Source: Acetobacteraceae bacterium (lineage in GTDB: Bacteria > Pseudomonadota > Alphaproteobacteria > Acetobacterales > Acetobacteraceae). From it: DNA of 64,000 nt. Location: the NCBI GenBank assembly GCA_004843345.1, contig CP039460.1, positions 62,001 through 126,000 on the forward strand, written 5' to 3'. Below are positions 56,255 through 64,000 of this stretch, in pieces. A model generated the notes under the pieces. It saw only the letters and a program-made list of their open reading frames with translations. It made no database searches and was not told the DNA's origin. The translations under genes and the position numbers were made by a program. Each line of letters opens with the position of its first letter. Within the stretch, counting starts at the first letter, position 1.

Positions 56255-57495
56255 GCGAGGATATTCCTTATTTTTACCAAGGAATCTGCAAGTGCATCAA
56301 TTTCCCCAGGCAGTGTATAAGCGCCAAAACTTGCACGGACACTCCCTTGAATACCTAGGCGATGCATCAATGGCTCTGCACAATGTTGCCCTGCTCTAAC
56401 CGCAATTCCAGATTGATCCAACAAAAGAGAAATATCATGGGGATGAGCGCCTTCTATCAAGAAGGACAAGACAGGACCTCTTTTTGCAGGCTTCCCTAAA
56501 ATACGAAGCCCCTCAATCTCTTCCAATTTCTTCGTTGCATAATTCAAAAGCTTCTCTTCAAAAGAGAAACGATCTTTCATCTCATTCTGAGAAACAAAAC
56601 GTAGCGCAGCACCTAGACCAATAACCTCTAAAATGGCAGGCGTCCCGGCCTCAAAACGATGCGGTGCATCCGCCCAAGTCGCTTTCTCAAAGCTAACATT
56701 TCGAATCATATCTCCCCCCCCCATAAAGGGTGGTAAAGACTGCATCAGATCGTATTTTCCCCAAAGAACACCAACGCCCGTTGGTCCATAAATTTTATGT
56801 CCAGTAAAAGTAAGAAAATCCGCTCCAATCTCATCGACATTCAAAGAATTATGAACAATTGATTGAGACGCATCAAAACAAATTTTTGCACCTGCTTGAT
56901 GAGCAATTTCTGAAAGTTGGCGTGCAGGCGTTAATGTCCCCAAAACATTTGACATATGCGTAACGGAAGCTAAGGCAACTTTTCCATCAGAAAAAAGCTT
57001 CTTATAAGCCTCAATATCAATATCCCCATCATCGGTAATTGGCGCTACCCGAATTTCAATATTTTTACGATCTCGCAGCATCAGCCAGGGAACAATATTT
57101 GCATGATGCTCTAATTCTGTAATAACGATAGCCTGTCCTGGGGAAAGCGTCTCGCCAAAGCAATGTGCTAGCAAATTGAAGGCTTCTGTACTATTGCGCG
57201 TAAACACAATTTCACGAGAATCTTTACTTCCTAAAAATTCAGCTACCTGCTCTCTTACAGCCTCAAACGCTGCGCTTGTCCGCTCACTCATCTGGTATAA
57301 TCCACGATGAATATTCGCATAACAATGACGCCCCATTTCCTGCATGATATCTAAAACCATTTCTGGCTTCTGAGCTGATGCGGCACTGTCCAAAAAAACA
57401 AAAGGATGATTGTTTATTTCCTGAGATAAAATTGGAAAAAAATTCCTAATTTTATGTACATTTTCAATTTCTTCAGTCGAAAATTCTGTAAACAT
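56251..57495 (-). CDS. sufS: Cysteine desulfurase SufS
   Basis: SufS takes sulfur from cysteine for cluster building. The 414-residue PLP enzyme has ELEHHANIVPW, the lysine site FTGHKIYGPTG and the catalytic cysteine in RAGQHCAEP near residue 370. The first 10 residues are unusual. ATG 57495 shares a base with the sufD TAA (TAATG). No sufE or sufU gene is present in the operon; it would have to be elsewhere. Confidence 0.95.
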   Translation of the reverse strand: MFTEFSTEEIENVHKIRNFFPILSQEINNHPFVFLDSAASAQKPEMVLDIMQEMGRHCYANIHRGLYQMSERTSAAFEAVREQVAEFLGSKDSREIVFTRNSTEAFNLLAHCFGETLSPGQAIVITELEHHANIVPWLMLRDRKNIEIRVAPITDDGDIDIEAYKKLFSDGKVALASVTHMSNVLGTLTPARQLSEIAHQAGAKICFDASQSIVHNSLNVDEIGADFLTFTGHKIYGPTGVGVLWGKYDLMQSLPPFMGGGDMIRNVSFEKATWADAPHRFEAGTPAILEVIGLGAALRFVSQNEMKDRFSFEEKLLNYATKKLEEIEGLRILGKPAKRGPVLSFLIEGAHPHDISLLLDQSGIAVRAGQHCAEPLMHRLGIQGSVRASFGAYTLPGEIDALADSLVKIRNILA

Positions 57496-58730
57496 TAAAG
57501 GTCTCTTTTCTCTTCCGTACCAAAGATCTCTTCGTCTCCACCTCCCAAAAATGGAAAGACATGCGCTTGAGCCCAGAAACGTATCTTTTCATCAGAAATA
57601 CGATCTAGAACTTCATTCACAAAAGAGAATAATAAAAGACGTTTTGCTCCCCCAAGGGAAACACCTCTGGATCGAATATAAAAAATATCCTGATCATCCA
57701 AAGCACCAACCGTCGCTCCGTGGCTACATTTCACATCATCCGCAAAAATCTCAAGCTCTGGCTTTACATCAAAAATCCCTTTATCTGATAACAGCAATGC
57801 ATCTGATTTTTGATGCGCAGAACTCTTATTTCCTCGTTTTGAAATTGCAGATTTTCCTTGAAAAATTGCATGGCCATTACCAGAAACAAGCGTTTTTAAA
57901 GATTGCTGTGATTCTGTGTGATTTGCTTCGTGCGCAATAGAAACATTAAAATCCACAAGCTGATTTTTGCCAGAAAGCTGTAAACCATTTGTTTCTAAAA
58001 AAGCATTTTCAGCTTTTAATTCTGCCCGCACCACTTCTCTTGCGAAAGCACTGCCTTTTGCCAAAAGAGTAAAACTCACACGAGCAGATTTTTCTAAAGA
58101 AAAATCTGTCAGAGATAAAGAGGCAGCCTCAGATGCATTTAATTGAGCCTTTGTCCAAAAAAGAGTAGAGGATTTTTCACACTTAACCTCGACAAGTGCA
58201 TTTTCTAAAAATTCCCCATCTCCAACATGCACTTCGCACACGGAAAGCTTCTGCCCCTCTATTGTTTGCAAGACAACAGAAGGATGAAAAGAAACACTTT
58301 TACCTTCGTTTAAAAAAAGCAACTGGAGTTCGCTTAAATCCACACGAGAAGAAACTTTTAATAAAAGCTGTTCTTTCCTAAAAACATCGTTCAATCTTTC
58401 TTCAAAAGAAAAGCTCTTCTCCGATACCCTTTCCTCTTTTTTAACCTTCCAATCTCCACCATCCTCTAAAAAAGAAAGAGAAGAAATAAAGTACCCGTTA
58501 GCAAAAACCATACGATTTTTAACTTCTGGTAAATCCAACAAAAAGATTTTTTCAGCAATACTTTCTTCTTCCGGATAGACTGGTTCTGCCCATGCTTTTT
58601 TATCTAAAGAAGACAAAGATGCGTAATGATAGGCTTCTTCTTTTTTTGTTGGCCACGCATTTCCAAGCAACTCTGCTTTTTTACCAGCTCTTAGTCTAAG
58701 CTTACGCCAATTTTCTGAAAAATCATTCAT
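57495..58730 (-). CDS. sufD: Fe-S cluster scaffold subunit SufD
   Basis: SufD pairs with SufB and SufC in the scaffold complex. The 411-residue protein has the N-terminal helical part (RAGKKAELLGNAWPTKKEEAYHYAS, in part) and the core right-handed beta-helix, ending KCSHGATVGALDDQDIFYIRSRGVS in two short motifs (SHGATVG, YIRSRG) typical of the family. ATG 58730 shares a base with the sufC stop (TAATG), so translation is coupled. Sequence is less conserved than SufB, as usual. Confidence 0.92.
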   Translation of the reverse strand: MNDFSENWRKLRLRAGKKAELLGNAWPTKKEEAYHYASLSSLDKKAWAEPVYPEEESIAEKIFLLDLPEVKNRMVFANGYFISSLSFLEDGGDWKVKKEERVSEKSFSFEERLNDVFRKEQLLLKVSSRVDLSELQLLFLNEGKSVSFHPSVVLQTIEGQKLSVCEVHVGDGEFLENALVEVKCEKSSTLFWTKAQLNASEAASLSLTDFSLEKSARVSFTLLAKGSAFAREVVRAELKAENAFLETNGLQLSGKNQLVDFNVSIAHEANHTESQQSLKTLVSGNGHAIFQGKSAISKRGNKSSAHQKSDALLLSDKGIFDVKPELEIFADDVKCSHGATVGALDDQDIFYIRSRGVSLGGAKRLLLFSFVNEVLDRISDEKIRFWAQAHVFPFLGGGDEEIFGTEEKRDL

Positions 58731-59557
58731 TATCGGGCTTCCAAGAAGGATTTGTAACCATCTTTCTGAATGCGCTCTGCTAACTCTATTCCCCCCGAAT
58801 GTACAATTTTTCCTTTGACCAAAATATGCACTTTCTTGGGTTGAGTATATTCCAATAAAGCATGATGATGCGTAACAATTAGAGCCGAGAATTTTGGACT
58901 TTTCAGCTTATTAATACCATCAGCAATAATTTTCAAAGCATCCACGTCAAGACCACTATCAGTCTCGTCCAAAATTGCAAACGTTGGCTGAAGCAAACGC
59001 ATCTGCAAAACCTCATTACGTTTTCTTTCTCCACCAGAAAAACCAGCATTTACACCACGCTTAAGCATGTCAGGAGACATTCCAAGATTTTTCATCTCCT
59101 TGCGGACTAATTTCAAAAAATCAACTGGCGCTATTTCTGGTTCACCACGCTCTTTTCGAACGGCATTGACAGCGGCGCGTAAAAAAGAAGCATTGCTAAC
59201 ACCTGGCAATTCAATCGGCGACTGAAATGCCATGAATAATCCCGCAGCCACCCTCTTTTCTGGAGGCAGTGAAAAGAGATCCACATCTCCGAGAGATGCC
59301 TTTCCCTCTAACAGTTCATAGCGCGGGCTTCCTGCCAAAACATTTGAAAGCGTTGATTTTCCAGAACCATTTGGCCCCATAAGCACATGAACCTCACCAG
59401 CAGGAACATGCAAATTAATCTCTTGTAAAATAATGCGATCTTGGGGATTTTCTTCATCAACATCTGCAATAAAAGAAGCCTTGATCTTTTCAAGAACTAA
59501 ATCTCCTTGTGCAGGAAATACAAGATTATCCGTAGTGAGGTTTACTTTTTCGCTCAT
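58730..59557 (-). CDS. sufC: Fe-S assembly ATPase SufC
   Basis: SufC is the ABC-type ATPase that drives change in the SufBD scaffold. The 275-residue protein has [16 protein letters not shown] (Walker A), [14 protein letters not shown] (Q loop region), [14 protein letters not shown] (signature) and [14 protein letters not shown] (Walker B with the D loop). The first 25 residues are longer than usual. The ATG at 59557 overlaps the sufB stop by 4 bp (ATGA). Confidence 0.97.
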   Translation of the reverse strand: MSEKVNLTTDNLVFPAQGDLVLEKIKASFIADVDEENPQDRIILQEINLHVPAGEVHVLMGPNGSGKSTLSNVLAGSPRYELLEGKASLGDVDLFSLPPEKRVAAGLFMAFQSPIELPGVSNASFLRAAVNAVRKERGEPEIAPVDFLKLVRKEMKNLGMSPDMLKRGVNAGFSGGERKRNEVLQMRLLQPTFAILDETDSGLDVDALKIIADGINKLKSPKFSALIVTHHHALLEYTQPKKVHILVKGKIVHSGGIELAERIQKDGYKSFLEAR

Positions 59558-61020
59558 CCGACGCTTCCTTCTAAACTTAGCTGTAATAACTTTTGCGCCT
59601 CAACAGCAAACTCCATTGGTAACTCCTGCAAAACTTCACGGCAAAAACCATTCACGATAAGCCCAATGGCTTCCTCTTCTGAAAAACCTCTTGCTCGACA
59701 ATAAAACAACTGTTCGTCTGAAATTTTAGAAGTGGTCGCCTCGTGTTCTACCTGCGCCTTCTGATTCCGCCCTTCTATATAAGGAACTGTATGTGCACCA
59801 CAATTTGAACCCACCAGTAAAGAATCACATTGCGTGAAATTACGTGCGCCATCAGCACGCCTATCCATCCGGACACGTCCTCTATACGTGCTATCCGAAT
59901 GCCCCGCAGAAATCGTCTTCGCAATGATCGTGGATCGACTTCTAGGGCCTAAATGAATCATCTTGGTTCCCGTATCTGCCTGCTGATAACGGTTAGTCAC
60001 GGCAACAGAATAAAATTCTCCACGACTCTCCTCACCTGCTAAAATACAAGATGGATATTTCCAAGTAATAGCAGATCCTGTCTCTACTTGTGTCCAGGAA
60101 ATACGGGAGCGTTTTCCTTTAGCTAAGGCTCTTTTGGTCACAAAATTATAGATACCTCCCTTGCCATTCTCATCGCCTGGATACCAATTTTGTACTGTTG
60201 AGTATTTTATAAAAGCATCATCATGCGCCACAAGCTCTACCACAGCTGCATGAAGTTGATTTTCATCTCTTTGCGGTGCGGTACAACCTTCCAAATAAGA
60301 AACCTGCGCTCGTTCCTCCGCAATAATAAGGGTTCGCTCAAATTGTCCTGTATTTCGTGCATTAATTCTAAAATAGGTTGAAAGCTCCATCGGACATTTC
60401 ACACCTTTGGGAATGTAGACAAAAGAGCCATCCGTAAAAACAGCAGAATTTAAGGCACTAAAGAAGTTGTCTCCTTGAGGCACAACTTTTCCAAGATATT
60501 GCCTGACAAGCTCAGGATAATCTTGAATAGCTTTAGAAATTGGACAAAAAATAACCCCTGCTTTTTTAAGCTCTTCCTGAAAAGTAGTTGCCACTGAAAC
60601 ACTATCAAACACGGCATCAACAGCAACTTTAGGACGATCTCCAGCACCCTCTACGCCTGCTAAAAGCTCTCTTTCTTTTAAGGGAATCCCTAACTTTTCA
60701 TACGTACGCAAGAGTTCTGGATCAACTTCCTCTAAAGATTTTGGCGCCTTCTTCTCCTTGGGTTTCGCGAAATAATGGATATCTTGATAGTCTATCGGCT
60801 TATATTTAAGACGTGCCCAATGAGGCTCTGTCATTTGTTGCCACAGATGAAATGCTTTTAAACGCCATTCAAGCATCCATTCTGGTTCTTTTTTACTTTT
60901 AGAAATAAAAGTAATTGTTTCTTCATTAAGACCTTTAGGGGCATAATCAGTCTCTATCTTTGTCTCAAAACCCCACTCATACGAATCTTTCTTAGCCGTG
61001 AACTGCTCTGAAGAACTCAT
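59554..61020 (-). CDS. sufB: Fe-S cluster scaffold subunit SufB
   Basis: SufB forms the site on which new clusters are built. The 488-residue protein has [39 protein letters not shown] and [15 protein letters not shown], with the cluster cysteine near the latter, and ends in the [17 protein letters not shown] segment. Length is typical. The ATG at 61020 overlaps the iscR-type gene by 4 bp (ATGA). Confidence 0.97.
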   Translation of the reverse strand: MSSSEQFTAKKDSYEWGFETKIETDYAPKGLNEETITFISKSKKEPEWMLEWRLKAFHLWQQMTEPHWARLKYKPIDYQDIHYFAKPKEKKAPKSLEEVDPELLRTYEKLGIPLKERELLAGVEGAGDRPKVAVDAVFDSVSVATTFQEELKKAGVIFCPISKAIQDYPELVRQYLGKVVPQGDNFFSALNSAVFTDGSFVYIPKGVKCPMELSTYFRINARNTGQFERTLIIAEERAQVSYLEGCTAPQRDENQLHAAVVELVAHDDAFIKYSTVQNWYPGDENGKGGIYNFVTKRALAKGKRSRISWTQVETGSAITWKYPSCILAGEESRGEFYSVAVTNRYQQADTGTKMIHLGPRSRSTIIAKTISAGHSDSTYRGRVRMDRRADGARNFTQCDSLLVGSNCGAHTVPYIEGRNQKAQVEHEATTSKISDEQLFYCRARGFSEEEAIGLIVNGFCREVLQELPMEFAVEAQKLLQLSLEGSVG

Positions 61021-61442
61021 GATGCTGACCTCTCAAATGCAAAACAAGCATCCTTCGTCAACTCTTCCAAGCTAACTTCTGAAAATAAATTGAGCATTTT
61101 CTGATTCAAAACATCCCAACAACCATTTAGAGGGCAAACCTGCTCCCTAGGGCATGCGCCCCCCCGACAACACGAAACCAGATTAATCGGACCGTCAATA
61201 ATTTTAATAACATCTTTGACTGAAATCTCTTTTAACGGCGCTGACAAAAGATAACCGCCACAAGCACCACGGCGGGATTCAATCAAGCCGCCAGCAGCCA
61301 ATTCTTTAAGCAACTTTGCTGTTGTTGGTAAAGAAATAGAGGCATCTACAGCAAGCTCTGCGCCCGTTGTCATTTCCCCTCTTTTGGAAAGAATTACCAA
61401 AATAACGATAGCATAATCTACAAGTTTAGAGGGTCTTAGCAT
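61017..61442 (-). CDS. iscR: Rrf2-family Fe-S regulator, IscR/SufR-like
   Basis: This 141-residue regulator has an Rrf2 winged helix ([20 protein letters not shown]) and a cysteine set C91, C97 and C103, with the same 5-residue gaps as the cluster ligands of E. coli IscR. Extra cysteines are C92 and C108. E. coli has a fourth ligand, His, four residues after the last cysteine; here that place holds no His. It is the first gene of the suf operon and likely controls it, sensing cluster supply. A perfect palindrome lies upstream at 61566. Confidence 0.92.
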   Translation of the reverse strand: MLRPSKLVDYAIVILVILSKRGEMTTGAELAVDASISLPTTAKLLKELAAGGLIESRRGACGGYLLSAPLKEISVKDVIKIIDGPINLVSCCRGGACPREQVCPLNGCWDVLNQKMLNLFSEVSLEELTKDACFAFERSAS

Positions 61443-61527
61443 TAGTTAAGTTTTTTCCAATAAAAATATTTAAAGTTCAATTCTATGTTCTATGAACAAC
61501 CTTCTTCTTAACACAAAAGAAAATAAA

Positions 61528-61556
61528 ATTCTTTAGCTCTCGAATAAGATTTTCAA
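61528..61556 (-). promoter_or_regulatory. Candidate suf operon promoter
   Basis: On the minus strand TTGAAA (61551-61556) and AAGAAT (61528-61533) are 17 bases apart, about 85 bases before the iscR-type ATG. The upstream palindrome begins 9 bases further out. Confidence 0.35.
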
Positions 61557-61565
61557 AAAATACTA

Positions 61566-61579
61566 AAATAGTACTATTT
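61566..61579. promoter_or_regulatory. Perfect 14-bp palindrome upstream of iscR, candidate operator
   Basis: AAATAGTACTATTT is a perfect inverted repeat centred near 61572. It lies just before the candidate -35 box of the suf operon, in the 173-bp gap between the divergently read iscR and the DUF445 end. A second, weaker repeat, GTTCA...TGAAC, spans 61475-61497. Either could bind the regulator; this is inference from place only. Confidence 0.35.
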
Positions 61580-61615
61580 AAAAAGAAAGCAAACAATGTC
61601 TGCCAGAAAATACTA

Positions 61616-62752
61616 TCAGTTCAACAAAATTTTAACAGATAAAATAAGTCCCTCGATAAAAGAAGAAGTTAAAAAACCAACAATAGCGCCGTTCACTCGA
61701 ATATACGCCAAATCGTTCCCCACGGCATTCTCTAAGCGGGTTGAAATATCCTCTCCGCTCCATTTTTGCATAACCGATTGCAGAAAAAGAAACGCATCCT
61801 CCCTTAACTTAGGAAGATAGTTCATTACGGTCTCTGAAATATACTGGTCAATAACCTTCTCAAAATGGAATAGATCAACAAATTCTTCCATTTTAGTTTC
61901 AAGGGAGAGTAGCTTTTTTTCTTTCAAAGAGGGGGCTAAAAACAAGCCTTTCGCTTTATGATCCTTCTCACCTTGCTGTTGAAAAGAAGCCAAGAAATCT
62001 TTTCTTTTCTGAGAAAACTGTTCCGAAAAAACAAAATCATTAAAATTGAATTTTTCCAATTCTTTCTCCAAAGCCTCGACAACACGTCTGCCGATAGAGC
62101 TACCTACTGCCCATCCAATGAGAGATCCTCCTTGTTCTTTAACACGTTGCTCCACATAAGAAACGATTTTATGACGATGTTTTTGCACATTGAATTTAAT
62201 CAGTTTTGCAATGAGTACAGCATTTTCTTGCGTAAAAAGCACCTCTTCCAAAAAATACTTTTTAGCTAAAAAAGAACTTTTATCCTTACCTTCAAATAAA
62301 TGAGACAAATTACTGGAAGATTCTTTAGAAAATAAAAGCTGAAAAAATTTTTGATGAATCTTTTTAGAAAGATTTAGTTTTTGAACAATAGAGAGAACTT
62401 CCGTTTCATTCAAAAACTCCCTAACCACAAAATGTGCAATATTGTCAGCAATTTTATCCTTGTTTTTAGCAATAATATTCGTGTGAGGAAAAGGAAGACC
62501 AAGGGGTGACCTGAATAATGCTGTAACAGCATACCAATCCGCAAGAGCACCTCCCAATCCACCAAGCGTTCCACCCTGAAAAACATATAAAAGAAGCGCT
62601 AAAAAATGATTTTTAGGGACAGGTAAACAAAAAGAAAAAATGGCAAGAACTGCTAAAAAAATCAGTAAAAAATTTGCAAAAAATTTTGGGGTTAATTTCT
62701 GCATACAATAAAGTACCGCCCTCGCTTTACATATTTTAGATTTTAATTTCAT
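61616..62752 (-). CDS. DUF445 membrane protein
   Basis: The protein has two N-terminal membrane helices around FFANFLLIFLAVLAIFSF and LALLLYVFQGGTLGGLGG, followed by the DUF445 mark GALADWYAVTALFRSPLGLPFPHTNII (key part ADWYAVTALFR). A long helical part follows, then a membrane-proximal end with INGAIVGF and a final hydrophobic helix. The role is not known. I start at ATG 62752 (378 residues); an ATG at 62704 with GAGGG further upstream is a good alternative. It reads towards the suf operon and diverges from ppc. Confidence 0.85.
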   Translation of the reverse strand: MKLKSKICKARAVLYCMQKLTPKFFANFLLIFLAVLAIFSFCLPVPKNHFLALLLYVFQGGTLGGLGGALADWYAVTALFRSPLGLPFPHTNIIAKNKDKIADNIAHFVVREFLNETEVLSIVQKLNLSKKIHQKFFQLLFSKESSSNLSHLFEGKDKSSFLAKKYFLEEVLFTQENAVLIAKLIKFNVQKHRHKIVSYVEQRVKEQGGSLIGWAVGSSIGRRVVEALEKELEKFNFNDFVFSEQFSQKRKDFLASFQQQGEKDHKAKGLFLAPSLKEKKLLSLETKMEEFVDLFHFEKVIDQYISETVMNYLPKLREDAFLFLQSVMQKWSGEDISTRLENAVGNDLAYIRVNGAIVGFLTSSFIEGLILSVKILLN

Positions 62753-62841
62753 CAAGCGAACAGATGCTTAATCTAAAAAAATCTGCTAAAATCCTCTGTA
62801 GCATTTAATAATGTCACCTTATCCATTAAATTTTTCCGTTG

Positions 62842-64000
62842 ATGAAAACTATGAACTTACCTGATCTTAAACAAGCACTGCTAACCTCCTCTAATTTCAC
62901 AGAGGCTTGCAATCTTTCTTTTGAGACACTTCAATCCCCTAATGGCATAGAAAATATTGCTGCACTTATTCGAGATTTACGAGACCAACAAAAAAAGATC
63001 AGAGCAAAGAAACTTCATTTTTATAGCAAAAACAAATCGATAAAACAGGAGGAAAGAGTTCTTCTCCTAAGGGATACAGCCGCTTTTCTTCTAAACAACA
63101 CAACGTCTTTAGAGCAGCTTGAGAGTGCAAGGGCCTCTGCTGTTTTTACGGCACACCCAACCTTTGCTCTTAAAGACGAAGTCTATGAAGAACTCACAGC
63201 TCTCGCAGATAACCCAGATCAAAAAACGGCACATCGAGAAAGTGACCGCCGAAGTGCCCCTCCTACGCTACACGAGGAAGAGCGACTTTCATTAACAGCC
63301 ATTTCCAGAGGAAGAGATGCACTTGATCTCTTAAACCTAAATCTTATTCAACAAGCAAAAACACATTCATCCTCGAAAGAAGAATTTTTACCTTCTCCCC
63401 TTCTTTTTGCAACATGGGTTGGCTTTGATATTGATGGACGAAACGATATTAGATGGTGGGATGCCCTTAGCTATCGGCTTCTTCTAAAACGCGCACAGCT
63501 CGAAAGACTCTTAAAACAAATCACATCTCTCGAAACAGACGTCGAAGAAAAACAAAGTTTTATCCTTCGCTTGGATGAAGCTTTGGTCGCATTGGACAAA
63601 CAGATTTCAGCATGCCCAAAAACCAAAAATGCCGAGACGCCGTCCTTAGACGAAATTCAATTATTTTCAAAAGCGCTTACAGACGTAACAGAAAAAAGCC
63701 TTCTTAAAGCGAGAGACTTAACGCCTTTCTTTGATGCCCTTTCTAAAAAACTTCCCAGAGAAAAGAGTGAAGAGCTACAAAGCTGGAAGGCTGCTTTCCT
63801 CTCTCATGGCCTTGGGCTTGGCTTAATGCAGGCTAGAATTAACGCAGCTCAACTTTATAATATCGCACGCACACGTTTGGGACTCTCAGACGATCCTACC
63901 ATCCCTTCTCATAGACGTGTTCTCATTGATCATATCAATCATGCGCTAAAAGACCTTTCGCCTGTTGCTATCAATCTTGGCTCCATCCTTGGCGAACCAA
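62842..64000 (+). CDS. ppc: Phosphoenolpyruvate carboxylase, atypical, 5' part only
   Basis: This frame is open to the window edge, so only the first 386 codons are seen. PEP carboxylase adds bicarbonate to PEP to give oxaloacetate, refilling the TCA cycle. The catalytic histidine is visible as H105 in AVFTAHPTFAL; the usual text is TAHPTE, so Glu is replaced by Phe. Further on TWVGFDIDGRNDIRWWD replaces the usual GGDRDGN loop. Both points mark a divergent branch. The start is ATG 62842; ATG 62851 is equally open. No strong ribosome binding site is visible. Confidence 0.8.
   Translation, partial: MKTMNLPDLKQALLTSSNFTEACNLSFETLQSPNGIENIAALIRDLRDQQKKIRAKKLHFYSKNKSIKQEERVLLLRDTAAFLLNNTTSLEQLESARASAVFTAHPTFALKDEVYEELTALADNPDQKTAHRESDRRSAPPTLHEEERLSLTAISRGRDALDLLNLNLIQQAKTHSSSKEEFLPSPLLFATWVGFDIDGRNDIRWWDALSYRLLLKRAQLERLLKQITSLETDVEEKQSFILRLDEALVALDKQISACPKTKNAETPSLDEIQLFSKALTDVTEKSLLKARDLTPFFDALSKKLPREKSEELQSWKAAFLSHGLGLGLMQARINAAQLYNIARTRLGLSDDPTIPSHRRVLIDHINHALKDLSPVAINLGSILGEP

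Overview
The window reads as an AT-rich alphaproteobacterial chromosome (roughly 38-40% GC by eye). The best guess is a member of the Acetobacteraceae with a low-GC, compacted genome, as in insect-associated acetic acid bacteria. This rests on gene order and families typical of Alphaproteobacteria: rodZ-like/ispG/hisS/prfA/prmC/DUF4167, tRNA-Leu/tig/clpP/clpX/lon/hupB, birA/coaX/RNase J/proS/lolC/lolD/dnaE, and an iscR-sufBCDS operon. The genus is inference. I see no insertion sequence, prophage, CRISPR array or resistance island. Almost everything is a core or envelope gene, packed with 4-bp ATGA or TAATG stop-start overlaps. The long operons run on the minus strand, with short plus-strand genes between them.

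Layout. 1-8.2 kb: the tail of ubiA, then a minus-strand run (N-formylglutamate amidohydrolase, coaE, dnaQ, a family 9 glycosyltransferase, pyrC, a YfgM-like protein, a BamB-like lipoprotein, der). 8.3-15.5 kb: a tiny lipoprotein, then mltB, dacA, tmk, holB, metG, tatD and an MBL hydrolase. 15.5-18.8 kb: a small envelope-lipid group (dedA broken by a frameshift, an ATP-grasp ligase, an MlaD protein, uppP) and tRNA-Met. 18.8-27.9 kb: DUF4167, prmC, prfA, hisS, ispG, a RodZ-like protein, an FMN oxygenase, lysC and the divergent ubiG. 28-33.1 kb: a Tat-exported lactonase, grxC, comF (interrupted by an amber codon), a phosphohexomutase, galU and tRNA-Leu(GAG).

33.2-36.4 kb: lipB, a LolA-like lipoprotein, bolA, a J-domain protein and a secreted protein of unknown function. 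36.4-46.6 kb: dnaE, lolD, lolC, proS, RNase J, coaX, birA and tRNA-Val. 46.7-53.4 kb: hupB, lon, clpX, clpP, tig and tRNA-Leu(TAG). 53.6-55.5 kb: a four-helix membrane protein and a DEAD-box helicase. 55.5-61.4 kb: the iscR-sufBCDS-sufT-sufA operon. 61.6-64 kb: a DUF445 membrane protein and the first 386 codons of an atypical PEP carboxylase.

The window mainly serves translation, protein quality control, Fe-S cluster assembly and building of the envelope (peptidoglycan, lipid carrier, lipoprotein sorting, sugar nucleotides). I found no convincing new defence or mobile system. The most useful observations are two apparently broken genes (dedA at a T9 tract, comF at a TAG codon), the absence of the nuo operon from the place between hupB and birA where many relatives carry it, a tRNA gene that almost touches the birA start codon, strong Shine-Dalgarno sequences inside the apparent N-termini of clpP and bamB, and a perfect palindrome upstream of iscR.
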